64,000 bases of DNA from Salticus scenicus (GCA_963930645.1 OZ005659.1:157356034-157420033); one strand, 5' to 3'; numbered from the stretch's first letter, positions 1-11,703 are shown. Translations and numbers: made by a program. The notes: generated by a model from the letters alone, not told the origin.

Positions 1-210
1 AAGCACATGGCGTCTGTCTCTCGAGGACAAGCAAGGAGTACGTGCAAATTTTTTAATAATCGATCCATTATTTCAACTTTTCAAAACATTTCTAATTGCA
101 TATCTAGAGCATTTAATAACTTTTGAAATATTATTAATTGGAGCACCAGTTCCATTTAATCTCCAAATTTCGCGAATTTCTCTTTCTTTTAATTCTGTAT
201 CTCGTGGCAT
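1..210 (-). pseudogene. Tc1-like transposase, N-terminal part, broken
   Basis: Read on the minus strand from the ATG at 208-210, the frame gives a start MPRDTELKEREIREIW, then a helix-turn-helix-like stretch (GTGAPINNISKVIKCSRYAI) and, after one in-frame TGA, a tail ending LSSRDRRHVL. This layout (first HTH, linker, SxRDRR motif) is the usual N-terminal DNA-binding region of Tc1/mariner transposases. The gene runs off the left edge, so the DDE catalytic domain is not in the window. The internal TGA (about codon 47) makes this copy inactive. Family assignment is fairly sure; the exact subfamily is not known. Confidence 0.72.
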
Positions 211-340
211 GTTTGTAAATGCGTGAAGTCGGTTTTCGTCTGCTTTAATTAACTGCTGACGTCATAACAGCGTGCAGAAAATTTGCATATTGCACATTAT
301 TTTCGGAAAAAGCAGGTATTTTAATTAAATTGTTAGGTTT

Positions 341-539
341 TCTTATAATTTTGTCCATGGTATTTTAAATTTTTTATATTAAACTTTATAAAAATATCAT
401 TTCTGTAAAACAATTACGAGTGATAACAGAATAAATTTATGTTTTTGACGTATTTGATAAAACATTTTTAAGCTCTGAATCATTTTTTACACTATTTGTC
501 AAATTAGATAGGTGTCTTATAATTATGTCCACCACTGTA
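341..539 (-). repeat. Paired direct repeats of a Tc1 terminus (IR/DR-like)
   Basis: Two direct repeats occur in the same orientation: an inner copy at 341-360 and an outer copy at 515-539, both containing TCTTATAATT[T/A]TGTCCA, offset by 174 bp. The outer copy abuts the TA target. This spacing resembles the IR/DR organisation of Sleeping Beauty-type elements, in which each long terminal repeat holds two transposase-binding direct repeats. Binding function is inferred. Confidence 0.55.
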
Positions 540-990
540 CCTCTTTTGTGTAGCCCTGTAAACGAACAGTGATAGATTTTCGTTCCATATTCCACATGAA
601 ACATGTTTTTTTTTGCATATAAAAAATATATATTCATTTCATTTGCTTTAGTGCAGTCTATAGATGTTAAACTCTCCTTACCTGCAATTTCCCCCATAGA
701 CTTAATGTATTTGAATTTTCTTGCGTGTTCCTGTACACGAATCACTTGCTTAATCTCAGCAAAAAGTTTAGTGTGGCGTCTTTTTATCATACACATTTAG
801 AGCACGATGTTTGGACTTTCTGCTATACTTTTTTTTTCAGATATGTTGATAACAGACAGACAGACACACACACACACAGACAGACCAACAGCTAAAAACC
901 TGATTTTTGTATTCAGGTGACCTGAAAATTCAATTTCGAAAATTTGACCCGAAAACAATACTTTCTCTACCTTATGAGAAAGAGAAAGTA
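540..990 (-). mobile_element. Family A Helentron-like repeat, copy A1
   Basis: Minus-oriented 5' half of family A. The 5' tip at 958-990 is a near-palindrome (ACTTTCTC... / ...GAGAAAGTA), followed inward by an (ACAGAC)n-type microsatellite (857-885 on the plus strand) and a conserved block containing TTCGTGTACAGG and GAAATTGCAGGTAAG. The 3' half is cut off where the Tc1-like element begins at 539. No convincing coding sequence: the open frame across it is not shared by the other copies, most of which have a stop within the same block. Confidence 0.6.
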
Positions 991-1017
991 GTAATTAATT
1001 TGTTTGCAATCGATAAG

Positions 1018-2256
1018 TACTTTCTCTTACCCATAAGATAGAGAAAGTATTGTTTTATGGTCAAATTTTCGAAATTGAATTTTTGTTATATTTACACGTT
1101 TTGAGGCCTCTTGAATTTAAAAATCATGCTTTTAGTGGCTGGTATGTCTGTGTGTGTGATGGTTATTAGCATATCTCAAAAACAAATTATAGTAGAAAGT
1201 TCAAATTTGGTGTTCTAAATGTGTATCATATAGGAATGCTACGCTAAGCTTTTTGTTGAGATCAAGCAAATGGTTCGTGTACAAGGACACACAAGATAAA
1301 TCAAATACATTGCGTCTATGGGGGAAATTGCAGGTAAGTAGAGTTCAGCATCTATAGACTTCACTGAACCAAGGGAAACGAATATATATTTTTTATATGC
1401 GCAAAAACATGTTTCATGTAGAATATGGTATATAAATCTTTTATTGTTCATTTACAGACCTACACAAAAGAATTAGATTATAATGTGGCAATACTTGAAA
1501 ATTGATGGAAGTGTATTTCAGGTTTTGCTGCGTGTTATTAATATAGGATTATATTTATGTGCACTATGTGATGTGTACTTAACTTTCAGAAAATATACAG
1601 GGCTGCCAATCTTTAAGCTATAACATTCTTTTTCATTTGTTAGTGGAAGTGCTTTACTATATTATAAGATACCATATAATATTTTACCATGTCCAGGAAA
1701 GATGCTCAGAAATTGAAAATAATTCCTCAAACCCATATGGTAAATAATGTGTTTTTTAAGCTAAATATTCATCGATTGGTTTCTTGTATATTTAATCATT
1801 TTGAGGCTTCCTAATTACCGCAGTCATGTTTTATAATTTGATCTTTGATTGTGTCTGTTAGAGTAAATTAAAAACAAATGATTTCAGTCGATCCAAATGA
1901 TGTATTTTGAAGTGAATAGGTTCGTTACTAGAAACGTTTGTTCAAGATTAATAAGTTTCAAGAAATGATGCGTGTGAAAGTTGTCTAAATAATTTTAAAT
2001 GAAATTTTGAACTTAATTACAGATTTGAATTGTCTATAAATGTAGGTACAACAATAAAATGGGAGGTTGAGGGGGACATAGTCCCTCGCACATAGAATTA
2101 TTTGTCAAATAAAGCTATTTCGATGCCTAAGTTGAATTGTTTTAAGATAGGTTTACGTAACACTACTCGTTATCTTAACCCTTAATCTCCAATCCGTACT
2201 TATGGTATTGAGTTTCAGGATCAGAGAAAGTCGTGTGAGTGACACACCAGATTATT
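1018..2256 (+). mobile_element. Family A Helentron-like repeat, copy A2
   Basis: An apparently complete copy with both ends visible. The 5' tip TACTTTCTCTTACCCATAAG is a near-palindrome. A TG/GTGTGTGA microsatellite follows at about 1146-1158. The 3' end has a subterminal inverted repeat (CAGAGAAAGT, about 2222-2231) followed by a hairpin with stem GTGTG (2233-2237) and CACAC (2243-2247), then CAGATTATT. Subterminal inverted repeats, a microsatellite and a 3' hairpin with T-rich flanks are the structural signs of Helentron-associated interspersed elements (DINE-1-like). No Rep/helicase gene is present, so it would be non-autonomous. Compared with A3 it has lost the interior corresponding to about 2990-3795. 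Confidence 0.6.
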
Positions 2257-2397
2257 TTTTGTTTACAATAATTTTGGTCAACCGATTTCGTGTACTCGGA
2301 AAAACAGAATATTATTGTTTAATCTATTTCATAGATTTTTGGCTTAAAAGTGGTAGAAAATTTAAACCATTAGAACAAATTCAAAAATAAAGATTTT

Positions 2398-4366
2398 TAC
2401 TTTCTCTTATAGGGTCAAATTTTCGAAATTGAGTTTTTGTTATATTTGCACGTTTTGAGGCCTCCCGAATAAAAAAATCATGCTTTTAGCGGTTGGTCTG
2501 TGTGTGTGTCTATTTGTTATCAGCATACCTCAAAAACAAATAATAGCAGAAAGTCCAAACTTGGTATTCTAAATGCATATCATATAGTAATTCTACACTA
2601 GGTTTTTCCTTGAGATGAAGCAAACGGTTCGTGTACAGGGACACCCAAGATAATTCAAATACATTACGTCTATGTGGGAAATTGCAGGTAAGTAGAGTTC
2701 AGCATCTTTAGACTGCACTAAACCAAATGAAATGAATATATATTTTTTATATGCGTAAAAGCATGTCTCATGTAAAATATGGCTTGGAAATCATTCAATT
2801 TTCGTTTACATGGCTTCATTAACGAACTGGATTATAGTGCGACAATAGTTGAAAATTGATGGAAGTGTACTTTAGGTTGTGCCGTGTATTACTACTATAT
2901 GATTATATTTAGGTGCACCATGTCGTCTGTACATAATACTCAAAAGGTATACAGGGCTGCAAATATTTAAGTGATAGCCTTTTTCTTTTTTGCCGAAACG
3001 TCAGTGGAGGCCCTCTGTTGAGACTCAAAAAGATTTTGGGTTCCGTCTGTGTGTCTGTGTGTTTTCGTATTTGCCTCGCGATAGCGGCAGCAAAAATCCC
3101 GCTATTAACTTGAAATTTGGTGCACATGTTCATGATCCCCACGAAATTAGCTGTATATGTTTGGGTGTGTATTCCATTTGTAGTTCGTGTACAGGGATAC
3201 GCCAAAGTGTTTCTTATCATTATGGCCTATGGGAAGAAATTGTATGTATCGCGATAGCTGCCGCAAAAATCGTACTATTCATTGGCAATTTAGTACTTAT
3301 GTTCATGAGCTCAACAGAAATAGCTCTATAGTGTTAGGTGTGTATTTCATTTGTCGTTCGTGTACAGGGACATTCCAACCCTAAGAACACACTTGTCCAT
3401 AATTCATCCTGAAGATGTTCATAGGATTTCCATAGATGTCCTTTTTCATCCTCAGAATATCCAGAGGATATCATTTGGAGGAGATGTGCTGTTAGGGAAA
3501 GTGTTTCATATCATTACAGCCTATGGGCAGAATTTGTATGTACCTAAACAGCGGTCGCAAAAATCCTTCGATTGACTTGAAAATTGGCACACACATTCAA
3601 GCTTTGCATATAAATAGCTGTATAAATTTTTTTATTGCTATATTGTTTATAAACTTATTTATAATATTGTTTATAAATATTGTTCATAATCAATATATAC
3701 ATTATATAATAAGGAATAAATAAAAATGACCTGTTGAATAATGTGCGATGCAAATATGATGCTGAGGCTCCTTTAGTAGAATTGATTTAATATAACATTT
3801 AACCCTGTCCAGGAAAGCTGCTCAGGATTTAAAACGAATTTCTCATAGACATACGTCAAATAATGTATGTTATTAAGCTAAATATTCATCGGTTGTTTTT
3901 TTGTATATTTACACGTTTTGAGGCTTCAGATTACCGAAGTCAAGTTTTTAAACGCTTGATATTTGTTTGTGTCTCTTAGAGTAACTTAAAATCGAATAAT
4001 TTTAGGAGATGCAAAAGTTGTATTTTGAAGTTAATATAAGTTTTTTGCTGGAAATGTTTGATCAATACTTATAAGTTTTAAGGAATACTGCGTGCGAAAA
4101 TTGTTTGAATAATTTTAACTGAACATTTAATTTTAATAACAGATTTAAATTCTATATAAATGTAGATGAAGTAATGAAACGGTGTGTTCAGGGGGACAGC
4201 AGCCCTCCTCACATAGAACTAATTATCATATAAAACTCTTCCGAAGCCGAATTTCAATTGTTTAACATAGGTTTACATAACAGTACTCGTTATCTTATCC
4301 CTTAATCTTTAACCTGCATATATCGCAATAAATTTCAGGGTAAGAATGGCACACCAGATTATTAGT
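2398..4366 (+). mobile_element. Family A Helentron-like repeat, longest copy A3
   Basis: The 5' tip (ACTTTCTCTTATAGGG) is at 2398, with a microsatellite near 2500-2512 and the conserved block to about 2960. A longer interior follows at 2985-3800, then a 3' section (3803-4366) that matches A2 from 'CCAGGAAAG.TGCTCAG' to the end. The 3' hairpin is degraded here (TAAGAATGGCACACCAGATTATT) but the terminal ACACCAGATTATT is kept. The interior contains three related modules (separate entry). Several short open frames exist but none resembles a known protein. Confidence 0.58.
3076..3630 (+). repeat. Three diverged modules inside copy A3
   Basis: A module containing CGATAGC(G/T)GC.GCAAAAATC, followed by a TTGG-containing block and ending in GTTCGTGTACAGGGA, occurs at about 3076-3190 and 3248-3370. 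A third, more diverged copy (AGCGGTCGCAAAAATCC) lies at about 3523-3630. The offset between the first two is about 172 bp. The third is displaced by an extra stretch at 3375-3500. The closing motif also occurs in the body of family A (about 2626), so the modules may derive from it. Confidence 0.5.
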
Positions 4367-4753
4367 TTTTAATTATTTTAATTATATCTGGGATTGGTGG
4401 AGAACTAGCTGATTTTACAAATGAAAAAAAAAAAAAAGCGGACATGCATTTTATGTATAGTGCTGCGAACGGTAATGCTCTGAAACCCAAAAGAGTTTAC
4501 CAAGAGCGTTTCTCGACAAGACTCTAGTTAATGTGAAGCGCCATCTACCAGTGTCCTACTTGCGTTACGACCATGCTTTATATGACAAAAATTACTCTTT
4601 TCGATATGTTCTTTTACACTTTAAATTTTATACCAAGAGTTCTGAAACACCAAGTATATGAGTTTAACTTTTTTTTTTTTTTTTTTTTTCAAAATCTACA
4701 AGAATTTACATGAAAGAACATAAACTACACATTTTAAGTGATACAAAATATAA
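4367..4753. other. Intervening sequence, no recognised feature
   Basis: Between two family A copies. It holds poly(A) at about 4422-4435 and poly(T) at about 4671-4689, and a stretch of more even base composition near 4450-4600 that has no usable frame and no family I recognise. Confidence 0.4.
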
Positions 4754-5132
4754 AAAAATAATCTGGTGTGTCACTCACACGACTTTCTCTTACCCTGAAA
4801 TTTAATACTATAAATACAGGTTGGAGATTAAGAGGTAAGATAATGATGTTATGTAAACCTATGTTAAAAAATTCAAATTAGGCTTCGGAAGAGTTTTATA
4901 TGATAATTAATTCTGTGTGAGGGGGGCTACCGCCCCCTCAACCCCCCGTTTCATTAATGCACCTAGATTTATATAAAATGTAATTCGGTTATTAAAAAAT
5001 GATTCTGTTTTTAAAAAATAATTTATTAAATTTATTATTTAAAAAAATTATCTTTTATGATAATGCAGACGATTTCCATATTAGAGAAGTAGTATAACAC
5101 TAAATATAAAAAAAAAGTCCATTTTGTTATCA

Positions 5133-5170
<38 letters not shown>

Positions 5171-5808
5171 TTTTTTTTCGAAGGTTTTTTTTTTTTTTCG
5201 TTAAAAGTGAAAAAAATCGATAACTTTGTTTTAAATTATCGCAGATCGATGGTTCAACCATTCATTTTAAAGGTATTGGCGAGCTCTTTTGAAAGATACC
5301 CATCATGAAAATTTACTCCCCCCCAGGGGGGAGGCGAGGCTCCTGCATACACAAAAAATTTTTTCCAGTTGACTATCTCTATTGCAATATATATATATAT
5401 ATATTCTTTTCACTTAGTTTAGTGCAGTCTATAGACGTTAAACTCTACTTACCTGCAATTTCCCCCATGGACGTAATGTATTAGAATTATCTTGATTGTC
5501 CCTGTACACGAACCATTTGCTTGATCTTAACGAAAAGCTTACTGTAGCATCTGTATGTGATACACATTTAAAGTACCAAGTTTGGAATGTCTGCTACTAT
5601 TTGTTCTTGAGATATGCTGATAACAGACAGACACACACACAGACACACACACACACAGTCATACACACAGACATACACACAGACCATTTGCTAAAAGCAT
5701 GATTTTCGTATTCAGGGGACCTCAAAACGTGTAAATATAATAAAATCTCGCATTCCAAAATTTGACCCCAAAACAATACTTTCTCTACCTTATGGGTAAG
5801 AGAAAGTA
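4754..5808 (-). mobile_element. Chimeric family A/B Helentron-like repeat, copy A4
   Basis: Minus orientation. Its 5' end (5808 downward) is family A: the tip palindrome with TACCTTATGGGTAAGAG, an (AC)n microsatellite at about 5630-5680 and the GCAGGTAAGT block. Its 3' end (4754-4980) is also family A, with the hairpin CGTGTGAGTGACACAC intact. The middle (about 5030-5345) is instead homologous to the 3' half of family B (43535-44794 and 57654-58703), including a C/G-rich CCCCCCCAGGGGGG segment and ATCGATAACTTTGTTTTAAA. The element is therefore a mosaic of two related families. Confidence 0.58.
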
Positions 5809-6391
5809 AAAATGGAGATTTTTAATGTGTAAAGTTAGGAAATTAAACAAGAAGTATGATGGGAATAACGATTATCATCAATACTTTTAAAATAATATTT
5901 ATATTAACACTGCTTGGTAAAAAATTAAAGAATTAAAAAAATTATACCAGATAGATTTTAAATTTAAATTTTGATCCACGTTTGTATTTTTGAAAATAGT
6001 ACTTTTAATTATTCTAGTTTCAAGTTAAACGAAGCAACAGCTGATTAAGCGAAATAACAGTTTATTATATCAGTAAATTTTAACCGAGTAAATAAATATT
6101 TTTTTGCAAATGCTATAAATGTATAACTTACTATCGCATAGGAGTCTAAATTTAATCTGAAGCTTAATTAAAGAAAATTCGACTTACTCCAGACAGAAAT
6201 TATAAAAAAGAATTTTGCATTTCATACTTATTTATTCTTTCTTTTATATTCATCAGAAAGTATTAGATACGTTCATATTTTTTATTTCTGGATTTTAATA
6301 CTTTTTAAATAGTTTTAAGCATAATTTGAACATTTTCAGAAAGTGGTTTAGTCGGCCAGTGTGTTACACATATTTCATTAAAATTATGTCT

Positions 6392-6422
<31 letters not shown>

Positions 6423-8564
6423 AAGGCACCGTCTTTACTTTATTTTATATTTGGTTACACATTGACATAAATTGGTACGGATTAGATTTTAAAATTTATC
6501 ACTCAGAAGATGGGTCTTAAATTTCCTTTATTCACAGTAGGGTGATATCAAAGCTTTTGAATGTTCAGAAAACTTGATATGTGAATTGATTATAGCGAAA
6601 AACTATTTGTTTTGTATTTAGGTATATACCAACAGGCAAGTGGCTTTGTTCAGCCTTACTTTTCATTATAAGCTTTACTATATTTCAGCTTATATCAAAA
6701 TTGGAATTATACGAAACATAAAAGTGATATGCATATTCTGAAAAACCACGACGTTGGATAAATTTTGGTGTTCATCGTCCGACATACTGCTTTTGAAACA
6801 TTTTTCATGAATTTTTATCTATCATTTTTTTTAAATCAACACTTAGTTAATGTAATTATTGAAAATTTATTATTAAGATGCGTATTATGTAAATCTTTGT
6901 AGTGTGTATTTTGGTCAATATAAACCGATAGCCGGCGCTGCTGTTACTCAATTTTTACCATTTTCGAGATAGACATACGCGTAAAAATTGCAAACTGCAT
7001 TAGTAAAACTTTCGATGGAAGAAGTTACATACATTAAATTTTTATGCATTTTAACATTTTGATGGTGCTATTATTAAAGATATTTAGGGTTTACTCTATA
7101 TCGATATCTCATGTCTGTGACACAGAATTTCATTAAACTTTAAGTGTGAATTGTATATTGTAAGAAGTATTACTGATTAAATTACTGTATATAATTTCTG
7201 ATAGCTGATGCTGTGCACTGCTATACTTTGTTTCTCTTAATTTATTTTATTATTATTATTGTTATCATTATTATTTAATACGTCATCACCAAGATATCAC
7301 CAAGTTTGATACATAATATAATGTAATTTTCATTATAATATATGCGTGTTTTATAAAGTGAAATATTAAATATATAAGCTAGTTTTAACACATGCAACCA
7401 ATTAATATATGTATTAAAATAAGATAGAAGAAAATTCTGTGATGGTCTGAGTATATTTCTAATAGTTTTTAGTATCTAGTTTTTAGAAACTGAAAGATTT
7501 CTTTACTTAATTTTACACTACATTTTGTCATTTACTACAGTATATCATTTTATTTTACATGTATATTACAGTGACAAACTGTGGTAAAGGCATTACGATA
7601 AGACATTTTAAAATATAATAGTAATTCAATCAAGAAAACAAGAAACAAATTTATTACCTTTTGAAATATTAATACTTTTAGTTTATTTTTTTTTTCAATT
7701 TGTAAAAACAATTTAAAAATAATACAATAAAACTAAGCATAGTACTTAAACAATATAGAATTGTGTTAAACCAGCAATTTTTCTGATACGCTTATTGTAC
7801 GAGTAAACTATCATTTAATCGAACAGCAAAACATAAAATAGTTTTTTAATCAAACATATTAAAATATAACAACCTTCTTTCTTTAAGTTTTTTTTTTTTC
7901 TTTTTTGCTATTCATGTATTTTATTATATTTATTTCTTCAGTTTAATTCTTTTTTATCTATTGAGAAACCAATGTTAAAAAAATACAAGTTGTTTGTTTT
8001 AAGAAATGTGTCTAAAAGAATTTTTCTCAGTTAAAAAATTCGATAATAACCGTTTTTCTATGTTTTATAATAATGCATACAACATTAAAAAAAAATCTAT
8101 CTTGTTTTAAGTGTTGCCAATAAATGGAATAAAATATGAATAAATATGAAGTTACGTCAAACAAAATACATCAAATGTCTTTGGCATTTTGACACGTACA
8201 GGATTTATTTAACAAAAAGGCAAAAAATTTTAAATTAATATCATCGGATATATTAAATATTCATTTTTTGAAATATGTTCTCCTATTTGATATTTTTGTC
8301 ACTATTTATGATGAGAATTCGGTCAAGTTGTTGTATCGTTAAATCGGAAAAATACGAATTACTTTCGACGAAACAGATAAAACCGATATTATATATATAT
8401 ATATAATGTCTTTTGTTTTTTCTATAAAATGTTTATAATACAATACTGAAAATACTTTTCATAAAACATAAACTTTAAGAAAAAATTATATATGATAATT
8501 AAAGTTTTTAAAATAAAATAAAAAACTTCAACATATTGTTGTAAAATTCTAAAACGGTAATTTT
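5809..8564. other. AT-rich gap, no gene seen
   Basis: No coding or repeat family recognised. Contains an (AAAT)n run at about 6396-6424, a (TA)n run near 8389-8405 and several short poly(T) or poly(A) tracts. No open frame of useful length. Confidence 0.5.
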
Positions 8565-8917
8565 TACTTTCTCTTACCCATAAGGTAGAGAAAGTATTGT
8601 TTTAGGGTAAAATTTTTGAACATGAATTTTTGTTATATTTACACGCTTGAGGTTCCCTGAATCCGAAAATCATGTTTTTAGCGGTTGGTCTCTGTGTGTG
8701 TCTGTCTTTGTGTGTGTTATCAGCATATCTCAAGAACAAATAGTAGCAGAAATTTCAAACTCGGTATTCTAAATGTGTATCATATAGGGATGCTGCACTA
8801 TAAGCTTTTCGTTCAGATGAAGCCAATGGTTCGTGTACAGGGACACTCAAGAGATTTCAAATACATTACGTCTATGGGGGAAATTGCAGGTAAGTAGAGT
8901 TTAACATCTATAGACTA
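8565..8917 (+). mobile_element. Family A Helentron-like repeat, 3'-truncated copy A5
   Basis: Starts with the family A tip TACTTTCTCTTACCCATAAG after a run of T, continues through a TGTGTGTCTGTC microsatellite (about 8693-8720) and the conserved block with TTCGTGTACAGGGACAC and GCAGGTAAGTAGAG, then loses similarity near ATCTATAGACT (8917). A 70-residue open frame runs through it only because this copy lacks the stop seen in A2, A3 and A4 at the same site; I do not regard it as a gene. Confidence 0.58.
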
Positions 8918-10729
8918 TTTAAAAGATATGAATTTAATGAAATTAACTTTTATAGTTATCTTTTAGAAATATACTGCGTAATTCCGATACATTATAATCT
9001 ATGGAGCGATGTTGTATGGGGTGAAATTTATAGATAACAGATAATATTATACTTCAAACTTGTTGAATGTAATATTTAGATGCGATGCGTAATTATTCTC
9101 TCTTAAAAGAGGTACGTGTGACACTTATTGTTCGCCTAAAAATGACATGCTAAAGTTTTCAGATGCATTATGGTCTAATGTAAGAAAAAATTTTGAAGTG
9201 AACTTTTATAATATTATAGATAAAATTATCGTAATGTCGAATATTTAAATGAACCGCAACATGGTTTCTTCTGAAAACTTATTCAAATTTTATTATGATT
9301 ATAGCATAAAATAATTTAGTTAAATTTTCAAAGCCTATGACATTCCACTAGAGTATATTTAAAATTTTTCATTGTATCACTACATATAATAGAATTCTTT
9401 TATTTTATAACCAAAGTAATCATTCTTAATTCTTTTATTATTTATATAGTTTATATTTACCTGAACGATCTGTATAAAATTCAAGGTATTCTTTGTAGAA
9501 TTTACTTACCTAAAATAAAATAAAATGATTGATTAATAAATATATATGTTACAATGTTACATATAAAAATATTAAATATTTATTGAATTCAATGATTTAT
9601 AATACGTAATATATTTACAAAATATGCGCTTTAAAACATAAGGCATTGAAAATATGTAATTTTCAAATAATGTCAAACAATATTTTAAAAACATACGTTT
9701 ATAATTTAACACGACTAAATCAGAAATATATTAAAAAGTAAATAAATTTTTTGTAATTTTACAATATATAATTTTCATTTCTCCGAAAACATCTAAATTG
9801 CGGGAAGGTACTTTATAATTTTAATATAATTCTAAATTCAACAAAAAGTAAAAAATCATTCACCACTAATGTTGTTAAGAAAGCATTTTAAATTAGTTTA
9901 GGAAATCTTAACAATGGAATGCAAAGTTTTAAATTCTTTTCTTCGAAAAAAAAAAAAAAAAAAAAGATAGCGCATACAGACAAAATTTTTTGAAATATAT
10001 TATCTAAGGAAATGTTTATTGCTACAGAAAAAATGTTACAGAAAAATTTATTGGATTTAATTAAATTTTGTATTTTTATAAAATGTTTGTGGACAAGAAA
10101 TCAAAAATTTTCATTTTCTTTATGCATACAATTTACATTTAAAGTTAGGTAAATGATTTAAATTTGATTTAAATTATAAGATTTGGGTTAACGTATGTTT
10201 ATATTTTTCGTGATAATATTTTTGTAAGCTTAATTGAAGAGATTTGAAATATTTTTAAAATGTCACAACAATCTTTAATAATATCCAGAAATTTTTATTA
10301 TCATTCTAAATTTTCAAAAATATTTTACTGTAGGAAGAATTTTTGTTGCTAGCAAAAATGATTTAAAATTCTTATTTTACATACTGCATATTTATTTTAA
10401 ATAAGAATGTGAACAGTGTTTTTTTTTAAATATATAATTTTAATATAGTGTAATTTATCATAATTTCCTTTAGTAAAAGTATATAAGTAAGATTTTAATA
10501 ACAAACAGCTTTTTTGAATTTAAATAATAACATCGATGCAGACAAATTATTAAAATTACATTTACATTTACAAATTATTTGTTCCAAGTTTAGACATTAA
10601 AAGAAATGTATGTAAAGTTAAATATTTATTTCATGAAAACATTACTTCATTCACACAATGTAAATCAATAATAAAAAAGCGTCATTCAAATAATACATAA
10701 TGCTTTAAATATATATATATATATATATA
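8918..10729. other. AT-rich gap, no gene seen
   Basis: Very AT-rich, with a poly(A) tract at about 9947-9965 and a (TA)n run at 10710-10728 that directly abuts the next transposon. Nothing else recognised. Confidence 0.5.
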
Positions 10730-11703
10730 CACTACTCGACATTGAAAATGCAACACCAAGATGGAATGATAATAACGGAATGAAATTTGTTGGACACATA
10801 CATTATAGTAGGAAGAACAATTGATTAAAATTTCAGGAAATTTGGAGTAATATGTACTGTGAAAACAGTACATAAAGCAGCGACCTCTGTGAGCAATAAC
10901 AGCACATATCTGCCTAGGCATTGAATCGAACAGCGATTGGATGACATATACGGGTAGAGCACTTCATGAAGTTTAACACGATGCCACAATTCATCGATCG
11001 AAGTTACTGGTGAGTAGTGGGGGGACCAGTCGCTTTTAAAAGATTAAATAGTCATTTTCACTGGTGCGAGATCAGGAGAACGCGCTGGCCAGAGCAACAG
11101 TCGAACACATTCGGCATCAATGAAGGTCCAGACAATCTGGACAACTTGCTGTCGTGCATTGTCCTGCTTAAATGTTGCGCTTCGGAGGCCTTGAACATAG
11201 GGCAGAGCTATGGGCCTTAACTCGTCAGAAATGTAATGGCTGGGAATGAAAACAAGAGGTGACCGGGACGTGTATCCAATGGTACAACATACCATCAATC
11301 GAGGTGGTGACTCAGTATGCGGCTACCAAAATTCTGATTACCCTCAAAACTGCATCACTGATATGGGCGCCATTAATGTGTGATCAACGATGAATCTGTA
11401 CGCAGGAATGGCGTGAAGTCACTTTTCAGACAAATCACAATTCTGTTTACAGCATCAAGATTGCCTTATCCGTATTTAACAGCATTATGAATAATGCACA
11501 TTACCAGCTGAGATTCGACATCATCATACTGTCCATCATTTGCAATGATGTTAGGTGTTCTATCGCAAATCTGGTATCGTAATTTCTGTAGATTGAGACC
11601 TATAGTTCTCCATCCTAATAAAATAAAAAAGTTGGAAGATGCATGGGTAGATGTTTGATTAATGAAATAAGTTGGTGTTGTCTAAGCTTGATTGGTTCGG
11701 TGA
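10730..11703 (-). mobile_element. Decayed Tc1-like transposon
   Basis: The right terminus (in element orientation) is CACTACTCGACATTGAAAAT at 10730, preceded by TA at 10728-10729 within a (TA)n run. The opposite end is worn; TTGGTGTTG near 11671 probably marks the other inverted repeat, so the left limit is approximate. Between them, on the minus strand, are fragments of a Tc1-type transposase with stops and frameshifts. The short length (about 1 kb) and breaks indicate a dead, internally shortened copy. Confidence 0.62.
11044..11298 (-). pseudogene. Tc1-like transposase fragment (DDE region)
   Basis: Minus-strand translation contains FKQDNARQQVVQIVWTF followed by LLLWPARSPDLAPV. In Tc1-family transposases the matching segments are the second catalytic aspartate (QDNAR) and the WPARSPDLxPIE motif that carries the third acidic residue. 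Here the frame runs MTI and stops where IENVW would follow, so the last catalytic position is lost. Upstream segments (to about 11600) are more decayed and need several frames to follow. This copy cannot encode an active enzyme. Confidence 0.7.

Larger units (their letters stand above)
1..539 (-). mobile_element. Tc1-like transposon, 5' end (continues off window)
   Basis: This is the terminal 0.5 kb of a Tc1-like element, oriented leftward. The outer end is CACTG followed by TA at 538-539, the expected TA target. About 330 bp of terminal region separate the end from the transposase ATG at 210. The element appears to have inserted into a family A repeat, because the sequence from 540 onward matches the interior of other family A copies and is interrupted exactly at the TA. 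The left part of that repeat should lie beyond position 1. Confidence 0.62.

Noticed and set aside
437..796. 119-residue minus-strand open frame over the Tc1 end and repeat A1
   Set aside because: It runs across the junction of two transposable elements, and the same block in copies A2, A3 and A4 contains a stop, so it is a chance frame.
8685..8897. 70-residue open frame ending at GCAGGTAAGT, looking like an exon with a splice donor
   Set aside because: It lies wholly inside family A copy A5. Most other copies carry TAA in the same frame, and the cysteine/valine-rich start is a translated TG microsatellite.
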